The notes under the pieces: model-generated
The model's database searches: none
Told to the model about the DNA's origin: nothing
Seen by the model: the letters and a program-made list of their open reading frames with translations, nothing else
Made by a program: the position numbers and the translations under genes
Part shown: positions 6,219 to 6,580 of the stretch, in pieces
Position numbering within the stretch: the first letter of the stretch is position 1
How the letters are laid out: each line of letters opens with the position of its first letter
Assembly: GCA_030831445.1 (NCBI GenBank)
Contig: JAURLB010000114.1
Coordinates: forward strand, 1 to 6,580
From: Candidatus Nanopelagicales bacterium
Lineage (GTDB): Bacteria; Actinomycetota; Actinomycetes; S36-B12; UBA5976
Direction of reading: 5' to 3'
DNA: 6,580 nucleotides

Positions 6219-6580
6219 TCATGATCCATAACGACTTGCAAAAACTGTCGAAGGTAGGTTCACATCGACGTACTGAGAGCCGTTTCGTTCGAGTTGGTGT
6301 GCAACTAGATTCAGAGAGTCGCCGAGGTATTCAAGTTCGGCGTTCACATCTATCCGCCATCGAAGTGATTCGCCTGCTCGCCGACCCAGTTCAACCGCCC
6401 GTCGGTAGGTGCGACTGACCGGTTGGTGTTCTGTGCTCCGTTTTTGCAATTTTAAAGCAAGGCCAATGTCGGTTGCGACCGAATCCGCTTGACCGTTGAT
6501 GGCTCGTTCCCAACCATCATCAAGTGATGTCATATTGAAACCGTTGTGGATGTGGATGCGCCCGTTGCGGTTTAGGTCTA
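6219..6580 (-). CDS. C-terminal part of an unrecognised protein (5' end outside window)
   Basis: The frame is open from the right edge (first full codon 6578-6576) to TGA at 6219, giving 119 residues that start DLNRNGRIHIHNGFNMTSLD. An ATG at 6533 could be an internal start, but coding-like sequence precedes it, so the gene probably begins beyond the window. First codon positions are rich in G, as in real coding sequence, and the overlapping plus-strand frame is arginine-rich like a shadow. The visible part looks soluble and mostly helical (YRRAVELGRRAGESLRW…LNLVAHQLERNG), with no signal peptide, membrane segment or known motif. I do not recognise the family. It runs in the same direction as gene A but is separated by 314 bp and A's own promoter, so it is probably a separate unit. 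Confidence 0.5.
   Translation of the reverse strand, partial: DLNRNGRIHIHNGFNMTSLDDGWERAINGQADSVATDIGLALKLQKRSTEHQPVSRTYRRAVELGRRAGESLRWRIDVNAELEYLGDSLNLVAHQLERNGSQYVDVNLPSTVFASRYGS

Noticed and set aside
6209..6229. Inverted repeat ATGGAT…ATCCAT with inner palindrome ATGAATTCAT at the end of the right-hand gene
   Set aside because: The arms are short and AT-rich and there is no T-run on the minus strand, so it is neither a clear terminator nor a strong operator.
6059..6418. Open plus-strand frame, with an ATG at 6209, reading IDLTSRHYKTVAYQKFARS and onward
   Set aside because: It has no start codon before 6209. The 6209-6418 part is arginine-rich and antisense to a minus frame with better coding character, so it is most likely a shadow. 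A protein search hit for the 6100-6220 part would change this.

Overview
The window reads as a piece of an actinobacterial (Actinomycetota) chromosome with base composition near 50% G+C by eye. Three things point there: the actinobacterial style of the TrhO rhodanese protein, a DUF664/DinB-like protein of a family common in that phylum, and short two-cysteine modules attached to secreted proteins, a type I associate with low-GC aquatic Actinomycetota (Acidimicrobiia or Nanopelagicales). The lineage is an inference, not a measurement. I see no insertion sequence, CRISPR array, rRNA or intact tRNA.

Layout. Positions 1-570 (+) hold the C-terminal two thirds of tRNA uridine hydroxylase TrhO. It converges on, and overlaps by 15 bp, a five-gene minus-strand run spanning 5904 down to 556. 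In transcription order this run is: secreted M6-like metallopeptidase paralogue A (5904-4465); an unrecognised 184-aa cytosolic protein with a four-cysteine zinc-ribbon-like pattern (4401-3847); paralogue B (3862-2441); paralogue C (2429-1113); and a DUF664 protein (1095-556). Beyond A lies a 314-bp gap with short repeats and a doubtful mini-ORF, then the C-terminal end of an unrecognised minus-strand gene that runs off the window at 6580.

The core of the window is the set of three diverged exported metallopeptidase-like proteins. They share an N-terminal core strand, a conserved pair of cysteines, a zinc-site region, a W-x(7)-GW segment and a 'vIESRR' C-terminal strand, so they are paralogues. 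They differ where it matters. A has HEFGHAMALPH and a DIM Met-turn. B has HELGHAFHLPD and a DLM Met-turn. C has a shifted HETLHSHGALGH and no recognisable Met-turn. A and C carry a small two-Cys module at the N-terminus; B carries a different two-Cys module at the C-terminus after a Thr-rich linker.

Genes from 4401 to 556 are tightly packed (16-bp overlap, 11-bp gap, 17-bp gap), and stop codons merge into TGAGG sequences, which suggests a translationally coupled operon. A promoter with a perfect TTGACA box and a 12-bp direct repeat at 20-bp pitch lies just before the 184-aa gene, and a leaderless-type promoter lies just before A. The candidate novel system is therefore a regulated set of exported proteases, one probably altered or inactive, linked to an unknown zinc-ribbon protein. 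Its substrate and purpose cannot be told from the sequence.
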